Notes: a model not told the origin generated them from the sequence alone. A stretch of DNA of 64,000 nucleotides from Miltoncostaea marina (GCF_018141525.1 NZ_CP064655.1:806001-870000), one strand, 5' to 3'; counted from the first letter of the stretch, positions 51,621-60,697 are shown. A program made the numbers and translations.

Positions 51621-52682
51621 ATGTCCGTGACACTGGATCAGGAGCGGCTCGGCGCCGTGCTGGAGCGCGTGGTCGGCGACCTGTCGGCGACCTACGGCGG
51701 CGTGATGGTGAGCATCGGCGACAAGCTCGGCCTGTACGCCGCGATGGCGGGCGCCGGCCCGCTCTCGTCGGCCGAGGTCGCCGCGCGCGCCGGCTGCGCG
51801 GAGCGCTACGTGCGCGAGTGGCTCAACGCCCAGGCGGCCGGCGGCTACGTCGAGTACCACCCGGTCAGCGGCAGCTACGAGCTCACGCCCGAGCAGGCCG
51901 CCGTGCTCGCCGACCGCGACAGCCCCACGTTCATCCCCGCCGCCTGGGACGTGCCGGCGTCGATGTTCCTCGACGAGGAGGCCACCATCGCGGCCTTCCG
52001 CACCGGCGAGGGCGTCGCGTGGGGCGACCGCCACCCGCGCCTGCACCACGGCATCGCGAGCTTCTACCGCAACCCGTACCGGTCCGGCATCGCCGGCGAG
52101 TGGATCCCGTCGCTCGACGGCGTGCAGGAGCGGCTCGCCGCCGGAGGCCGCGTCGCCGACGTGGGCTGCGGCCACGGCCACTCCACCGTCGCGATGGCCG
52201 AGGCCTACCCGGCGTCGCGCTTCACCGGCATCGACGCCCACCCGGCCTCGATCGAGGCCGCGCGCGCCCACGCCCGCGACGCCGGCGTCGAGGACCGCGT
52301 CACCTTCGAGGTCGCCGACGCGCGCACCTACGCGCCCGCCGGCTACGACCTCGTGTGCTTCTTCGACGCCCTCCACGACATGTCCGACCCCGAGGGCGCG
52401 CTGGCGCACGCCCGCGAGGCGCTCGCCCCCGGCGGCACGGTGATGCTGGTCGAGCCCTACGCCGGCGACCGGGTCGAGGACAACCTCACCCCGGTGGGGC
52501 GCCTCTACTACGCCGCGTCGACGGTGCTGTGCGTGGCCCACGCCCTCTCCGAGGACGGCGCCCACGCGCTCGGCGCCCAGGCCGGCGAGGCGCGCCTGGC
52601 CGAGGTGGCCCGCCGGGCCGGGCTGACGCACGTGCGCAGGGCTGCCGAGACCCCCTTCAACCTCGTCCTGGAGCTGCGGTGA
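51621..52682 (+). CDS. Class I SAM-dependent methyltransferase with N-terminal winged helix
   Basis: A 353-residue protein starting at ATG 51621 with GGAGGGG just ahead. Residues about 15-100 are a winged-helix domain (MVSIGDKLGLYAAMAGAGPL, GCAERYVREWLNAQAAGGYV) of the type found in O-methyltransferases. The catalytic domain starts near residue 170 with GGRVADVGCGHGHSTVAMAE (SAM motif I), then FTGIDAHPASIEAARAHA, FEVADARTY, and DLVCFFDALHDMSDP. It resembles the mycobacterial Rv2258c family; substrate unknown. It ends at the edge of the tandem-repeat region. Confidence 0.88.
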   Translation: MSVTLDQERLGAVLERVVGDLSATYGGVMVSIGDKLGLYAAMAGAGPLSSAEVAARAGCAERYVREWLNAQAAGGYVEYHPVSGSYELTPEQAAVLADRDSPTFIPAAWDVPASMFLDEEATIAAFRTGEGVAWGDRHPRLHHGIASFYRNPYRSGIAGEWIPSLDGVQERLAAGGRVADVGCGHGHSTVAMAEAYPASRFTGIDAHPASIEAARAHARDAGVEDRVTFEVADARTYAPAGYDLVCFFDALHDMSDPEGALAHAREALAPGGTVMLVEPYAGDRVEDNLTPVGRLYYAASTVLCVAHALSEDGAHALGAQAGEARLAEVARRAGLTHVRRAAETPFNLVLELR

Positions 52683-52734
52683 AACAAGCCGCGAAGGGGC
52701 TCGGCCTGGCTGATCCAAGCCGCGAACCGGCTCG

Positions 52735-53117
52735 GCCTGGCGGCCTCGCACGCGGCAACGGCCGGCACCGGCTGACCGCCGGGGCTGGCCGATCCAAGCC
52801 GCGAACCGGCTCGGCCTGGCGGCCTCGCACGCGGCAACGGCCGGCACCGGCTGACCGCCGGGGCTGGCCGGCCGGGCTGCCTGGTTCGGGCCTGGCGGCC
52901 TCGCACGCGGCAACGGCCGGCACCGGCTGACCGCCGGGGCTGGCCGGCCGGGCTGCCTGGTTCGGGCCTGGCGGCCTCGTACGCGGCGACGGCCGGCACC
53001 GGCTGACCGCCGGGGCTGGCCGGCCGGGCTGCCTGGTTCGGGCCTGGCGGCTTCGTACCGGCGACGGCCGGCACCGGCTGACCGCCGGGGCTGGCCGGCC
53101 GGGCGCCCGGTCCGGGC
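52735..53117. repeat. Five-copy tandem repeat, unit 76-79 bp
   Basis: Copies begin at 52735, 52814, 52890, 52966 and 53042. All share a 57-base core running from GCCTGGCGGCCTCG to GGGGCTGGCCG. Two linker types join them: a 22-base linker ATCCAAGCCGCGAACCGGCT CG after copies 1 and 2 by period (79 and 76) and a 19-base linker GCCGGGCTGCCTGGTTCGG after later copies. A partial linker duplicate lies upstream (52686-52733). Copy 5 is the most diverged. The unit is rich in inverted repeats (GCCGGCACCGGC and neighbours). It fills the 449-base gap between the converging methyltransferase and ogt genes, which otherwise holds no gene. Confidence 0.9.
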
Positions 53118-53131
53118 CTTCCCGGACCGGG

Positions 53132-53746
53132 CTATCCGCCGCCTGATTCGAGGTCGAGCAGGAAGCGCTTGCGGTCGAGGCCGCCGGTGTAGCCGCCCAG
53201 GGCGCCGCCGGCGCGCAGCACCCGGTGGCAGGGGATCACGATCGGGATGGGGTTGCCGCCGAGGGCGTTGCCGGCGGCCCGCGAGCCGCGCGGGCTGCCG
53301 GCCTCGGCGGCGATCTGGGTGTACGTGCGCGCCTGGCCGAACGGGATCGCCGCGGTGCGCTCGAGCACCGACCGGGCGAAGCCGCGGATGAGTCGCCAGT
53401 CGATCGGCAGGTCGAAGGCCCGGCGGCGTCCCTCGAAGTACTCCTCCAGCTCCCGCCGCTCGCGGTCGAGGCGGGCCGGCGCCTCGAGCACCCGCGGCGA
53501 GACGCGCCGGGCGAGCCGGTCGAGCCGCTCGTCGAGCGATGCGCCGTCGAGGTAGGCGAGGGTCACGAGGCCCTCGGGCGTGGATGCCACCAGCAGCGGT
53601 CCGAGCGGCGAGCCGACCGTCGCGTAGGCCACGTCGAGCAGCCCCTCGCGGGCCGCCGCGTCGGCCAGGCGCGCCGCCGCGGTGGCGGAGCGGTCGCCGG
53701 CCCCGCCGCCGCCGAGGGCGCGCAGGGCGCGCGCGAGCTCATCCAT
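53132..53746 (-). CDS. ogt: Methylated-DNA-[protein]-cysteine S-methyltransferase
   Basis: A suicide repair protein that takes the alkyl group from O6-alkylguanine. It has 204 residues. The active-site motif PIVIPCHRVLRAGGALGGYT with the acceptor cysteine lies near residue 170, preceded by TAAIPFGQARTYTQIAAEAG and the helix-turn-helix arginine finger region. The first 38 residues (DELARALRALGGGGAGDRSA) are an extra helical segment not needed for repair. The gene overlaps the upstream ECF sigma-factor gene by 8 bases, so the two are co-expressed; the extension may serve contact with the sigma factor. Confidence 0.93.
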   Translation of the reverse strand: MDELARALRALGGGGAGDRSATAAARLADAAAREGLLDVAYATVGSPLGPLLVASTPEGLVTLAYLDGASLDERLDRLARRVSPRVLEAPARLDRERRELEEYFEGRRRAFDLPIDWRLIRGFARSVLERTAAIPFGQARTYTQIAAEAGSPRGSRAAGNALGGNPIPIVIPCHRVLRAGGALGGYTGGLDRKRFLLDLESGGG

Positions 53747-54209
53747 CCCAGACCTCCCGCAGCCGTCGCACGCCCTCGAAGGCGCTCCGCCTGGCGGCCT
53801 CCTCCGTGCAGTCCATCACGCGCGCCACCTCCGCGTAGCTCATGTCGGCGACGTAGCGCAGCGCCACCGCCGCGCGCTGACGCGGGGCGAGCCGCCGCAC
53901 CGCCTCCCACAGCGACGCGTCGGCCGGCTGGGGGGTGCCGTCGACCGGCGCCGGCTCGGGGTCGGCCACGGGCTCCGCGCGCCGCCCGCGGGCGCGGACG
54001 GCGTCGATCGCCGTGCGCCGGGCGATGGTGAGCACCCAGGCGCGCAGGTCGCCGTCGTCGCGCACCTCCGGGTACGCGCGCAGCGCCTTGATGAAGGTCT
54101 CCTGGAAGCAGTCGTCGGCGTCGTCGGGTCCCACCGTCGCGACGAGGAACCGGTGGACGGGTCCGCGGTGCTCCGCGAGGAAGCGCGCGAATGGCGGCGG
54201 CGGGGTCAT
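53739..54209 (-). CDS. ECF-type RNA polymerase sigma factor
   Basis: A 156-residue extracytoplasmic-function sigma factor. Region 2 shows FLVATVGPDDADDCFQETFI and LRAWVLTIARRTAIDAVRAR; a short Pro-rich linker leads to region 4 (WEAVRRLAPRQRAAVALRYV, MSYAEVARVMDCTEEAARRS, AFEGVRRLREVW). The start is the ATG at 54209, with GTG 54215 two codons earlier as an alternative; a TACGTT box lies just upstream. There is no separate anti-sigma gene; instead ogt overlaps the end. It diverges from eno. Confidence 0.9.
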   Translation of the reverse strand: MTPPPPFARFLAEHRGPVHRFLVATVGPDDADDCFQETFIKALRAYPEVRDDGDLRAWVLTIARRTAIDAVRARGRRAEPVADPEPAPVDGTPQPADASLWEAVRRLAPRQRAAVALRYVADMSYAEVARVMDCTEEAARRSAFEGVRRLREVWDG

Positions 54210-54263
54210 CTGCACATGGAACGTACGCCGGCGCGGGAACGTGAGGTGCCGCGGGGCGGGGGG

Positions 54264-54269
54264 TAGACT
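54264..54269 (+). promoter_or_regulatory. -10 box of eno
   Basis: TAGACT at 54264-54269 in GGGTAGACTG context, 37 bases before the eno ATG. It shares nine bases with the boxes before rplY and the 68-residue gene. The divergent ECF promoter is about 40 bases away. Confidence 0.5.
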
Positions 54270-54284
54270 GCGCGCCCCTCGTAG

Positions 54285-55583
<1,299 letters not shown>

Positions 55584-55739
55584 AACGCCGCGTTGCAGGA
55601 TCGGGCGCCGCGGGGGCGTACCGGGTGGTGAACGGGGCCGCGCGGCCCGATCCGACCTCCCGGGACGGTCTCGATCCGAGCCAGGCGCATCATCATCGCG
55701 GGCCTGCTGACCGCCCTTCTGCTGGGGTACGTCAAGCCG

Positions 55740-56006
55740 GTGACCGGCTACCTGGAGCAGCGCTCCGAGCTGCGCGAGCAGCAGGCGCGGCTCGCCGACC
55801 TGGAGGAGCGGCGCGACAGCTTCCGCGCCCAGCTGCAGCGGCTCGACCAGCCCGCGGTGCAGGAGGCGCGCGCGCGGTCGCTCGGGATGGTGGCGCCGGG
55901 CGAGCGCGCCTTCGTGGTGCGCGGCGAGCTGGAGCCGGAGCCGCCCGCGCCCGAGGAGGGCGGCGGTGACGGCGGCCCGCTCGGGTGGCTCACCGCCATC
56001 TTCTGA
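55740..56006 (+). CDS. FtsB/DivIC-like septum-formation initiator (start uncertain)
   Basis: A divisome coiled-coil protein. From GTG 55740 it has 88 residues: a coiled coil (GYLEQRSELREQQARLADLE, ERRDSFRAQLQRLD) followed by the family segment VQEARARSLGMVAPGERAFV. The same frame stays open upstream to 55632 and encodes a perfect membrane segment, RIIIAGLLTALLLGYVKP, at about 55686-55739, exactly where this family needs it. No ATG, GTG or TTG exists in frame to start it. Either a rare start is used or a frameshift separates it from the GTG at 55580 or 55628. DUF501 overlaps its end. Confidence 0.75.
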   Translation: MTGYLEQRSELREQQARLADLEERRDSFRAQLQRLDQPAVQEARARSLGMVAPGERAFVVRGELEPEPPAPEEGGGDGGPLGWLTAIF

Positions 56007-56457
56007 CCGCGAGGCGGTGGCCGCGCTCATCGGGCGCGAGCCGTTCACCGACTTCAGCGTCGCGGTCCGCTGCCCCTTCGGCGGCCCGGCGGTCGTCCGC
56101 AACGCCCCGCTCGACCTGCGGGGGCGCCCGTTCCCGACCCGCGACTGGCTGGCGTGCCGCGCGCTCGGCGAGGCGGTCAGCCGCCTGGAGGCGGCCGGCG
56201 GCGTGCGGCAGCTCGAGGACGACCCGCAGATGGCGCCGCACGTGGCCGAGGCCCACCGCCGGCACGCCGAGCTGCACGCCGGCTACCGCGTCGCGGGCTC
56301 GGGCGATCCGCGGTACGTGAAGTGCCTGCACGCGCACCTGGCGTTCGGCCTGGCCGAGGGGGGCACGCCGGTGTCCGACTGGATCATGGAGCGCTCGGGC
56401 GCGGCGTGGCCGGCGCGCTGCTGCCTGGACCGGCTCGGCGAGGCGGGGGGCCGGTGA
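55966..56457 (+). CDS. DUF501 family protein
   Basis: A 163-residue protein of DUF501, a conserved actinobacterial family that follows eno and the FtsB-like gene. Landmarks are VAALIGREPFTDFSVAVRCP, GGPAVVRNAPLDLRGRPFPT, LACRALGEAVSRLEAAGGVR, VKCLHAHLAFGLAEGGTPV and WIMERSGAAWPARCC. The start GTG 55966 is preferred because GAGGAGGG at 55953-55960 lies 5 bases ahead; GTG 56017 is an alternative without a usable ribosome site. Function unknown. Cysteines and histidine in CLHAH could bind metal. Confidence 0.85.
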   Translation: MTAARSGGSPPSSDREAVAALIGREPFTDFSVAVRCPFGGPAVVRNAPLDLRGRPFPTRDWLACRALGEAVSRLEAAGGVRQLEDDPQMAPHVAEAHRRHAELHAGYRVAGSGDPRYVKCLHAHLAFGLAEGGTPVSDWIMERSGAAWPARCCLDRLGEAGGR

Positions 56458-56777
56458 GCGCCGGCGACGACGCCCGGGTGGCCACGGCGCGGTTCGCCTG
56501 GGAGGAGGGCGCGGCGCGCATGGCGCAGCCCGCGCCCACGGGGGTGGCCCGGGCGCGGCGGCGCATCGTGACCGCGGTGCACGACGAGCTGCGCCGGCGG
56601 GTGGGCGTCACCTTCTCCACCGCCGAGCTCGCGGCGGTCTACGAGGACGCCGCCTCCTGGTACCTCGACCTGGCCGCGCGGGTCGCGCCGCGGGAGCCCG
56701 ACGCCTGGGAGCCCGCCACGACCCTCGACGGCGCGTTCGCCCTCTACGCCCGCCAGGCCACGGACGCCCGCCGGTGA
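56454..56777 (+). CDS. Conserved hypothetical protein, 107 residues
   Basis: A small, mostly helical protein starting at GTG 56454 within the DUF501 stop. The segments ARVATARFAWEEGAARMAQP, RRRIVTAVHDELRRRVGVTF and AELAAVYEDAASWYLDLAAR are regular amphipathic helices. No motif points to a function. Similar small genes occur in the eno-ftsB-DUF501 neighbourhood of other actinobacteria, which suggests a conserved partner. It overlaps the next gene by 4 bases. Confidence 0.72.
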   Translation: MSAGDDARVATARFAWEEGAARMAQPAPTGVARARRRIVTAVHDELRRRVGVTFSTAELAAVYEDAASWYLDLAARVAPREPDAWEPATTLDGAFALYARQATDARR

Positions 56778-56986
56778 GCGCGGAGGGCTCCTCCCGCCCG
56801 CGCCACCGGCGCCGCCCCCCGCGGCGCAGGGTGCCGCTCGCCCTGGCGGCGGTCGTCGCGGCGGTGGCGCTGCTCGCCGGCCTGGTGGTCGGCTACGCCG
56901 CGCGCGGCGGCGACGCGCCGGGGCGCCTCGAGACCCAGTCGCGCGAGGTGCCCGTGGTCACGGTGACGGTCCCGGCGCAGCCGTAG
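56774..56986 (+). CDS. Small single-pass membrane protein, 70 residues
   Basis: Starts at GTG 56774 within the upstream stop. It has a basic head (RPRHRRRPPRRR), one membrane helix (about residues 22-44, LALAAVVAAVALLAGLVVGY) and a short external tail rich in Val and Thr. It is probably a bitopic protein oriented with the head inside. Function unknown. Its last 29 bases overlap the converging minus-strand gene. Confidence 0.65.
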   Translation: MSAEGSSRPRHRRRPPRRRVPLALAAVVAAVALLAGLVVGYAARGGDAPGRLETQSREVPVVTVTVPAQP

Positions 56987-57989
56987 CGGCGCCCGGCTCG
57001 GGCGCGGTCCACATCGCGGCGAGCTGCGGGTCGCGCGTCTCGCCGCGCTCGATGAGGGCGTGGATGTCGGGGAGCGCCTTCACGCTCAGGTAGATGTGGC
57101 GCTGGCCCACGCTCGGCTTCTCGCCGAGGAGGCCGGCGCGCAGCAGCGCCTCGGCCACGTCCAGCGCCTGGTGGCGCTCGTGGGCGGCCGCGCCGCGGGC
57201 GAAGTTGGCGATGTCGGTGTGGTAGCCCATGCCGACCTTGCCCATCCGCAGCATCCGCTGGAGCACCACGCGGGCGTGGCGGCGCAGCGGGCAGGGGTCG
57301 TCGGCGATCGCCAGGCTCGCCGCCGGCGGCGGCGGGGGCGGCTCCGGCGGGGGCGGGGCGACGCTCCAGTCGCGCAGCGCGTCCGCCATCGCGGCCGGGT
57401 CGCCCTCGAGCGGCAGGTCGCGCCGCAGCAGCTCGAGCGCGGCCTCGACCGGGTGCACGCCGAGCGCACGGGCGACCTCGGTGAGCGTCTCGCCCGCCGC
57501 CCCCGCGTCGGGCCGCAGCGGGATCGGCGGACCGCCGAGCGCCACGCCCGGCGGCAGCCACGCCAGGCGGCCGCGGCCGGACGGGCGGTGGGTCTCCTCG
57601 ACGGCGATCTCGGCGAGCTCCTCCTCGACGCCCGGCAGCACGAGGCAGGTGAACCCGCGCCAGTCCTCCAGCCGCACCCTGGCGGCGTCGGCGCCCAGCA
57701 CGCGCACCGCGGTCTCGAGGCACGCCACCAGCCGCCGCGCGGTGAGCCTCGGGACGAACCCGGCCGCGACGCGCGCCGGCACGGCCAGCGCCCAGGCCGG
57801 CTCGCCGGCCGGCGTGGCGCCCGCCCAGACCCAGAGCGTGTAGTGGCGGTTGGTGAGGTCGGCCGCCGAGCGCTCGAGGGTCATGGCGACCGCGTCGGCC
57901 TCGTCGCCGCGCTGCCACGCGACGAGGCCGCCCGCGACCTCCAGCGGGTCGCGGGCCAGGTCGCGCGCATCGACCCTCGTCGCCGCCAT
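56958..57989 (-). CDS. Hypothetical protein, 343 residues
   Basis: A cytoplasmic-looking protein that I do not recognise. The N-terminal half (1-175) is mixed alpha/beta with ADLTNRHYTLWVWAGATPAG and RLEDWRGFTCLVLPGVEEEL. A Pro-rich linker near residue 220 (PPPPEPPPPPP) leads to a helical C-terminal domain (about 235-330) with LQRMLRMGKVGMGYHTDIAN, AAAHERHQALDVAEALLRAG and GQRHIYLSVKALPDIHALIE, which may be a winged-helix fold. It ends convergently with the small membrane protein gene, overlapping it by 29 bases. It lies upstream of the flagellar genes but shows no flagellar motif. Confidence 0.7.
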   Translation of the reverse strand: MAATRVDARDLARDPLEVAGGLVAWQRGDEADAVAMTLERSAADLTNRHYTLWVWAGATPAGEPAWALAVPARVAAGFVPRLTARRLVACLETAVRVLGADAARVRLEDWRGFTCLVLPGVEEELAEIAVEETHRPSGRGRLAWLPPGVALGGPPIPLRPDAGAAGETLTEVARALGVHPVEAALELLRRDLPLEGDPAAMADALRDWSVAPPPPEPPPPPPAASLAIADDPCPLRRHARVVLQRMLRMGKVGMGYHTDIANFARGAAAHERHQALDVAEALLRAGLLGEKPSVGQRHIYLSVKALPDIHALIERGETRDPQLAAMWTAPEPGAATAAPGPSP

Positions 57990-58026
57990 GCCGCAACCGT
58001 AGCGCGGCGCCGGGGCGCCGCCGGGC

Positions 58027-58326
58027 TCAGCGAGCCGGATCGGCCCCCGCGCCCGGGCGGGCGGCGAAGCCGGCGTTGGCCCGGTAGGCCCACGCCAGCA
58101 CCTCGGCGATCACCTCGTAGAGCTCCGGCGGCACGAGGGCGCCCAGGTCGAGCGCGGCGAGGGTCGCCGCCAGGTCGGGGTCCTCGCGCAGCGGCACCCC
58201 GTGCTCGCGCGCGGCCTCCACGATGCGGTCGGCCACCGGGCCGGCCCCCGCCGCCGTCACCCGCGGGGCGGCCGCCTCGTCGCCGCGGTAGCGCAGGGCC
58301 ACCGCCCGTCGCCGGCGGCCGCTCAC
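58027..58326 (-). CDS. FlhB C-terminal-domain homologue (FlhX/YlqH-like)
   Basis: A 99-residue protein equal to the cytoplasmic C-terminal domain of the flagellar export switch FlhB. AVALRYRGDEAAAPRVTAAG, AREHGVPLREDPDLAATLAA and ALVPPELYEVIAEVLAWAYR match that domain. The autocleavage motif NPTH is absent, as in FlhX proteins, which are thought to stand in for the cleaved FlhB fragment. The GTG start at 58326 overlaps the fliK stop, so it is co-expressed with the hook-length protein. Confidence 0.87.
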   Translation of the reverse strand: MSGRRRRAVALRYRGDEAAAPRVTAAGAGPVADRIVEAAREHGVPLREDPDLAATLAALDLGALVPPELYEVIAEVLAWAYRANAGFAARPGAGADPAR

Positions 58327-59852
58327 GCCGACGTGTCCAGCCCCGGCGAGGGCGGCGGCGCCAGCAGCCGCTCCGGCGGCGGGCCGGCGATGCGCTCCAC
58401 CCGCACCGTCGCCGCCGCGCCCGCCGACCGGCGCAGCGCGTCGGCCAGCTCGCCCGACCGCTCGCCGAGGAAGCGCCGCGCCTCCTCGCCGGCGGCCCGC
58501 ACGGTCGCCTCGACGGGCCCGTCGCCGCCGGCCGTCGCCTCGATCATCACCGGCCCGAGGGCGGACAGGTGCAGCAGGAAGGCCAGCCGCCGGTCGCCCC
58601 GCCCGTCCCGCTGATCGTCGCCGCCGCCACCCGGCCGGCCGCCGTCCCGCGTCACCCGCAGCTCGGCCGTCGCGCCGCCCGGCAGCGGCAGCTGCAGGTA
58701 GGCCGCGTCCGCCCGCGGGCCGTCCGGCGCCGTCCCCGGCGGCGGCACGGCCGCGCCCGCCAGGCCCTGCGCCCCCAGCGCGTCCGCCAGGCCCGCCGCC
58801 GCCCGGGCGAGGCCGCCCTCGGCCGCCGGGTGGGACGCCAGCGCGCCGAGCAGCGCCCGCAGCGGCGCGCCGTCCGCCGTCCCGGCCGCCCGCCGCGCGT
58901 CCGGACCGGCCCCGAGCAGGTCGGCGACCGCCCGCCGCAGCAGCGCTCCGTCGCCCGAGGCCGCGTCGCCGGCGATCCCCTCCGAGGCGGCCGTCAGCGC
59001 GGCCGCCAGCGCGGCGAGGGCCGGCTGGGCCCCGGCGGGGGCGGGCGCCCCCGGCGGGGGCGCCGTGGCGGATGGTCCAAATGGACCTCGGCCCGTGGTC
59101 CAATCGGCCGATCCGACCGCGGCCGCCGCCGCGGGGCGCGTCCCGGCGGCCCGGCCACTCGGACCGTCCGTCGAGGTCCATTCGGCCGACGGGACCGCCG
59201 GGCCCCCCGCCCGCGCCGCGGCCGCGTCGGCGAGGACGGCCAGGGCCCGGCCGACCGGAGCGCCCTCGAGGAGGGTGGCGAGCCCGGCGACCGCCGCGGG
59301 GGTGGCCGGCAGGCCGGCGGCCTCGAGGCGCACGAAGGCGGCGGCCTGGGCGGGTGTGGCGACCCGCGCCGCCGCGGCGCGGCCGGCGAGGGCGGCGAGC
59401 GCGGCGCCGGCGGGCGCGGCGCGGCCGGCCTCGACGAGGGCGGCCAGCAGGGCCCCGGCGGCGGAGGAGGGGAGGCCGGCGGCGGCGAGCGCGGCGGCCG
59501 GGCCGCCTGCGGGGGTCAGTGCCCCGGCGGCGGCGCCGCTGGGCGCCCCGGGGCCGGGAGGAGACACGACCCGCAGCGTGACGCGCTCGGCGGAGGCGTC
59601 GGCCACCACCAGGCGGACGGTCGCGCCGGGCGGGGCGTCGAGGTGGCCGGCGGCGGTGACGCGGCCGCCGGCGAGGGCGAGCTCGACCGTGCCGGCGCCG
59701 GTGGCGAGGACGCGCGCGGCGAGGGCCTGGCCGGCCGACACGAGCAGGGGCTGCCCGGTGACCGCGAGCGCGCCCGCGGGCCGGGCCGCGGCGGCGGCCG
59801 CGGCCGCGGCGCCGGGGGTGGCGGCCGTCGCCGGTGGGGTGGCGGGCGTCAT
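58323..59852 (-). CDS. fliK: Flagellar hook-length control protein FliK-like
   Basis: A secreted molecular ruler that switches flagellar export from hook to filament proteins. It has 509 residues. The first 380 residues are low-complexity and extremely rich in Ala, Gly and Pro, the expected disordered ruler part. The C-terminal FliK domain (about 390-495) shows AYLQLPLPGGATAELRVTRD, LAFLLHLSALGPVMIEATAG and AAGEEARRFLGERSGELADA. The assignment rests on that domain and on the neighbours (FlhX behind, rod genes across the divergent gap). A short repeated segment (SAEWTS/SADWTT) lies mid-protein. Confidence 0.85.
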   Translation of the reverse strand: MTPATPPATAATPGAAAAAAAAARPAGALAVTGQPLLVSAGQALAARVLATGAGTVELALAGGRVTAAGHLDAPPGATVRLVVADASAERVTLRVVSPPGPGAPSGAAAGALTPAGGPAAALAAAGLPSSAAGALLAALVEAGRAAPAGAALAALAGRAAAARVATPAQAAAFVRLEAAGLPATPAAVAGLATLLEGAPVGRALAVLADAAAARAGGPAVPSAEWTSTDGPSGRAAGTRPAAAAAVGSADWTTGRGPFGPSATAPPPGAPAPAGAQPALAALAAALTAASEGIAGDAASGDGALLRRAVADLLGAGPDARRAAGTADGAPLRALLGALASHPAAEGGLARAAAGLADALGAQGLAGAAVPPPGTAPDGPRADAAYLQLPLPGGATAELRVTRDGGRPGGGGDDQRDGRGDRRLAFLLHLSALGPVMIEATAGGDGPVEATVRAAGEEARRFLGERSGELADALRRSAGAAATVRVERIAGPPPERLLAPPPSPGLDTSA

Positions 59853-59898
59853 CCCCTCCCTCTTCGTCCGCGGCGGCCGCCGCCTGAAGCCGACCCCG

Positions 59899-59926
59899 TC
59901 AAGTCATCCGGCGGCGCTGCCGATAG
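59899..59926 (+). promoter_or_regulatory. Sigma-28 (FliA/SigD)-type promoter for the rod operon
   Basis: TCAA at 59899-59902 and GCCGATAG at 59919-59926 with 16 bases between. The motility sigma consensus is TAAA, 15-16 bases, GCCGATAA/T, so seven of eight bases of the -10 element match. It is 36 bases before the first rod gene at 59963. Confidence 0.65.
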
Positions 59927-59962
59927 AGGCGCGGAGACCGCGGTGCCGACCGGAGGGCCCGA

Positions 59963-60697
59963 GTGATCAGAGGGATCTACATCGCCGCCAGCGGGCTGCT
60001 CGCAGAGAGCGCCCGGCAGGACGTGGTCGCGAACAACCTCGCGAACGCCACGACCGCGGGCTTCAAGGGCGCCGAGGCGGTCTCGCGGCCGTTCGGCGAC
60101 ATGCTGCTGAGCTCGCAGGGCGCGACGAACCGGGCCGGCATCGGCACCCTCAGCATGGGCTCGGAGGTCTCGGCGGTGCAGCGGATCGAGGGCCAGGGGC
60201 CCGTCCGGCACACCGGCAACGCGCTCGACCTGGCGCTCGTGGGCGACGGCTACCTGACGGTCGACACGCCCGCGGGACGCCGCTACACCCGCGACGGCTC
60301 GCTGGGCATCGACGACACCGGGCGCCTGGTCACGGCGGAGGGCAACGCGGTGCTCGGCACGGGCGGCGCGCCGATCCGCCTGGACCGCGGCGAGGTGGCG
60401 ATCGCGACCGACGGCACCGTCACGCAGGGCACCGCCGTGCGCGGCAGGCTGATGCTGACGGCGCTCGACCCCGGCACCGTCGTGCGCGAGGGCGCCAACC
60501 TGCTGGCCGGCACGCCCGCCGGCGCGGCGCAGCCCACGGTGCGGCAGAGCCACCTCGAGGGCAGCACGGTCAACGTCGTCTCCGAGATGGTCGAGCTGAT
60601 CCGCGTGATGCGGTCGTTCGAGGCCGGCCAGAAGGCGGTGCAGTCGCACGACGAGGCGCTGCAGGGATCGATCACGAAGGTGGGTGGCGCCGGCTGA
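59963..60697 (+). CDS. flgF: Flagellar basal-body rod protein (FlgF/FlhO-like)
   Basis: A 244-residue rod component. The N-terminal rod signature MIRGIYIAASGLLAESARQD followed by VVANNLANATTAGFKGAEA is present. The central domain has NALDLALVGDGYLTVDTPAG and RRYTRDGSLGIDDTGRLVTA, and the C-terminal helix is EGSTVNVVSEMVELIRVMRS followed by FEAGQKAVQSHDEALQ. The paralogous gene follows at 60849. It is called FlgF because it is shorter and first; the FlgF/FlgG naming could be reversed. It is headed by a sigma-28-type promoter. Confidence 0.9.
   Translation: MIRGIYIAASGLLAESARQDVVANNLANATTAGFKGAEAVSRPFGDMLLSSQGATNRAGIGTLSMGSEVSAVQRIEGQGPVRHTGNALDLALVGDGYLTVDTPAGRRYTRDGSLGIDDTGRLVTAEGNAVLGTGGAPIRLDRGEVAIATDGTVTQGTAVRGRLMLTALDPGTVVREGANLLAGTPAGAAQPTVRQSHLEGSTVNVVSEMVELIRVMRSFEAGQKAVQSHDEALQGSITKVGGAG

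Noticed and set aside
51290-51622. Minus-strand gene starting at ATG 51517 or 51622
   Set aside because: Its frame differs from the sigma-factor fragment and gives low-complexity Arg/Ala/Ser sequence with no homology features.
52508-53074. Repetitive proline-rich protein encoded on the minus strand across the tandem repeat
   Set aside because: The frame merely reads through the repeat units; there is no ribosome site, domain or codon bias, and it runs into the methyltransferase gene.
52735-53117. CRISPR array
   Set aside because: The segments between the conserved cores are themselves repeated and nearly identical, and no cas genes are present, so this is a tandem repeat.
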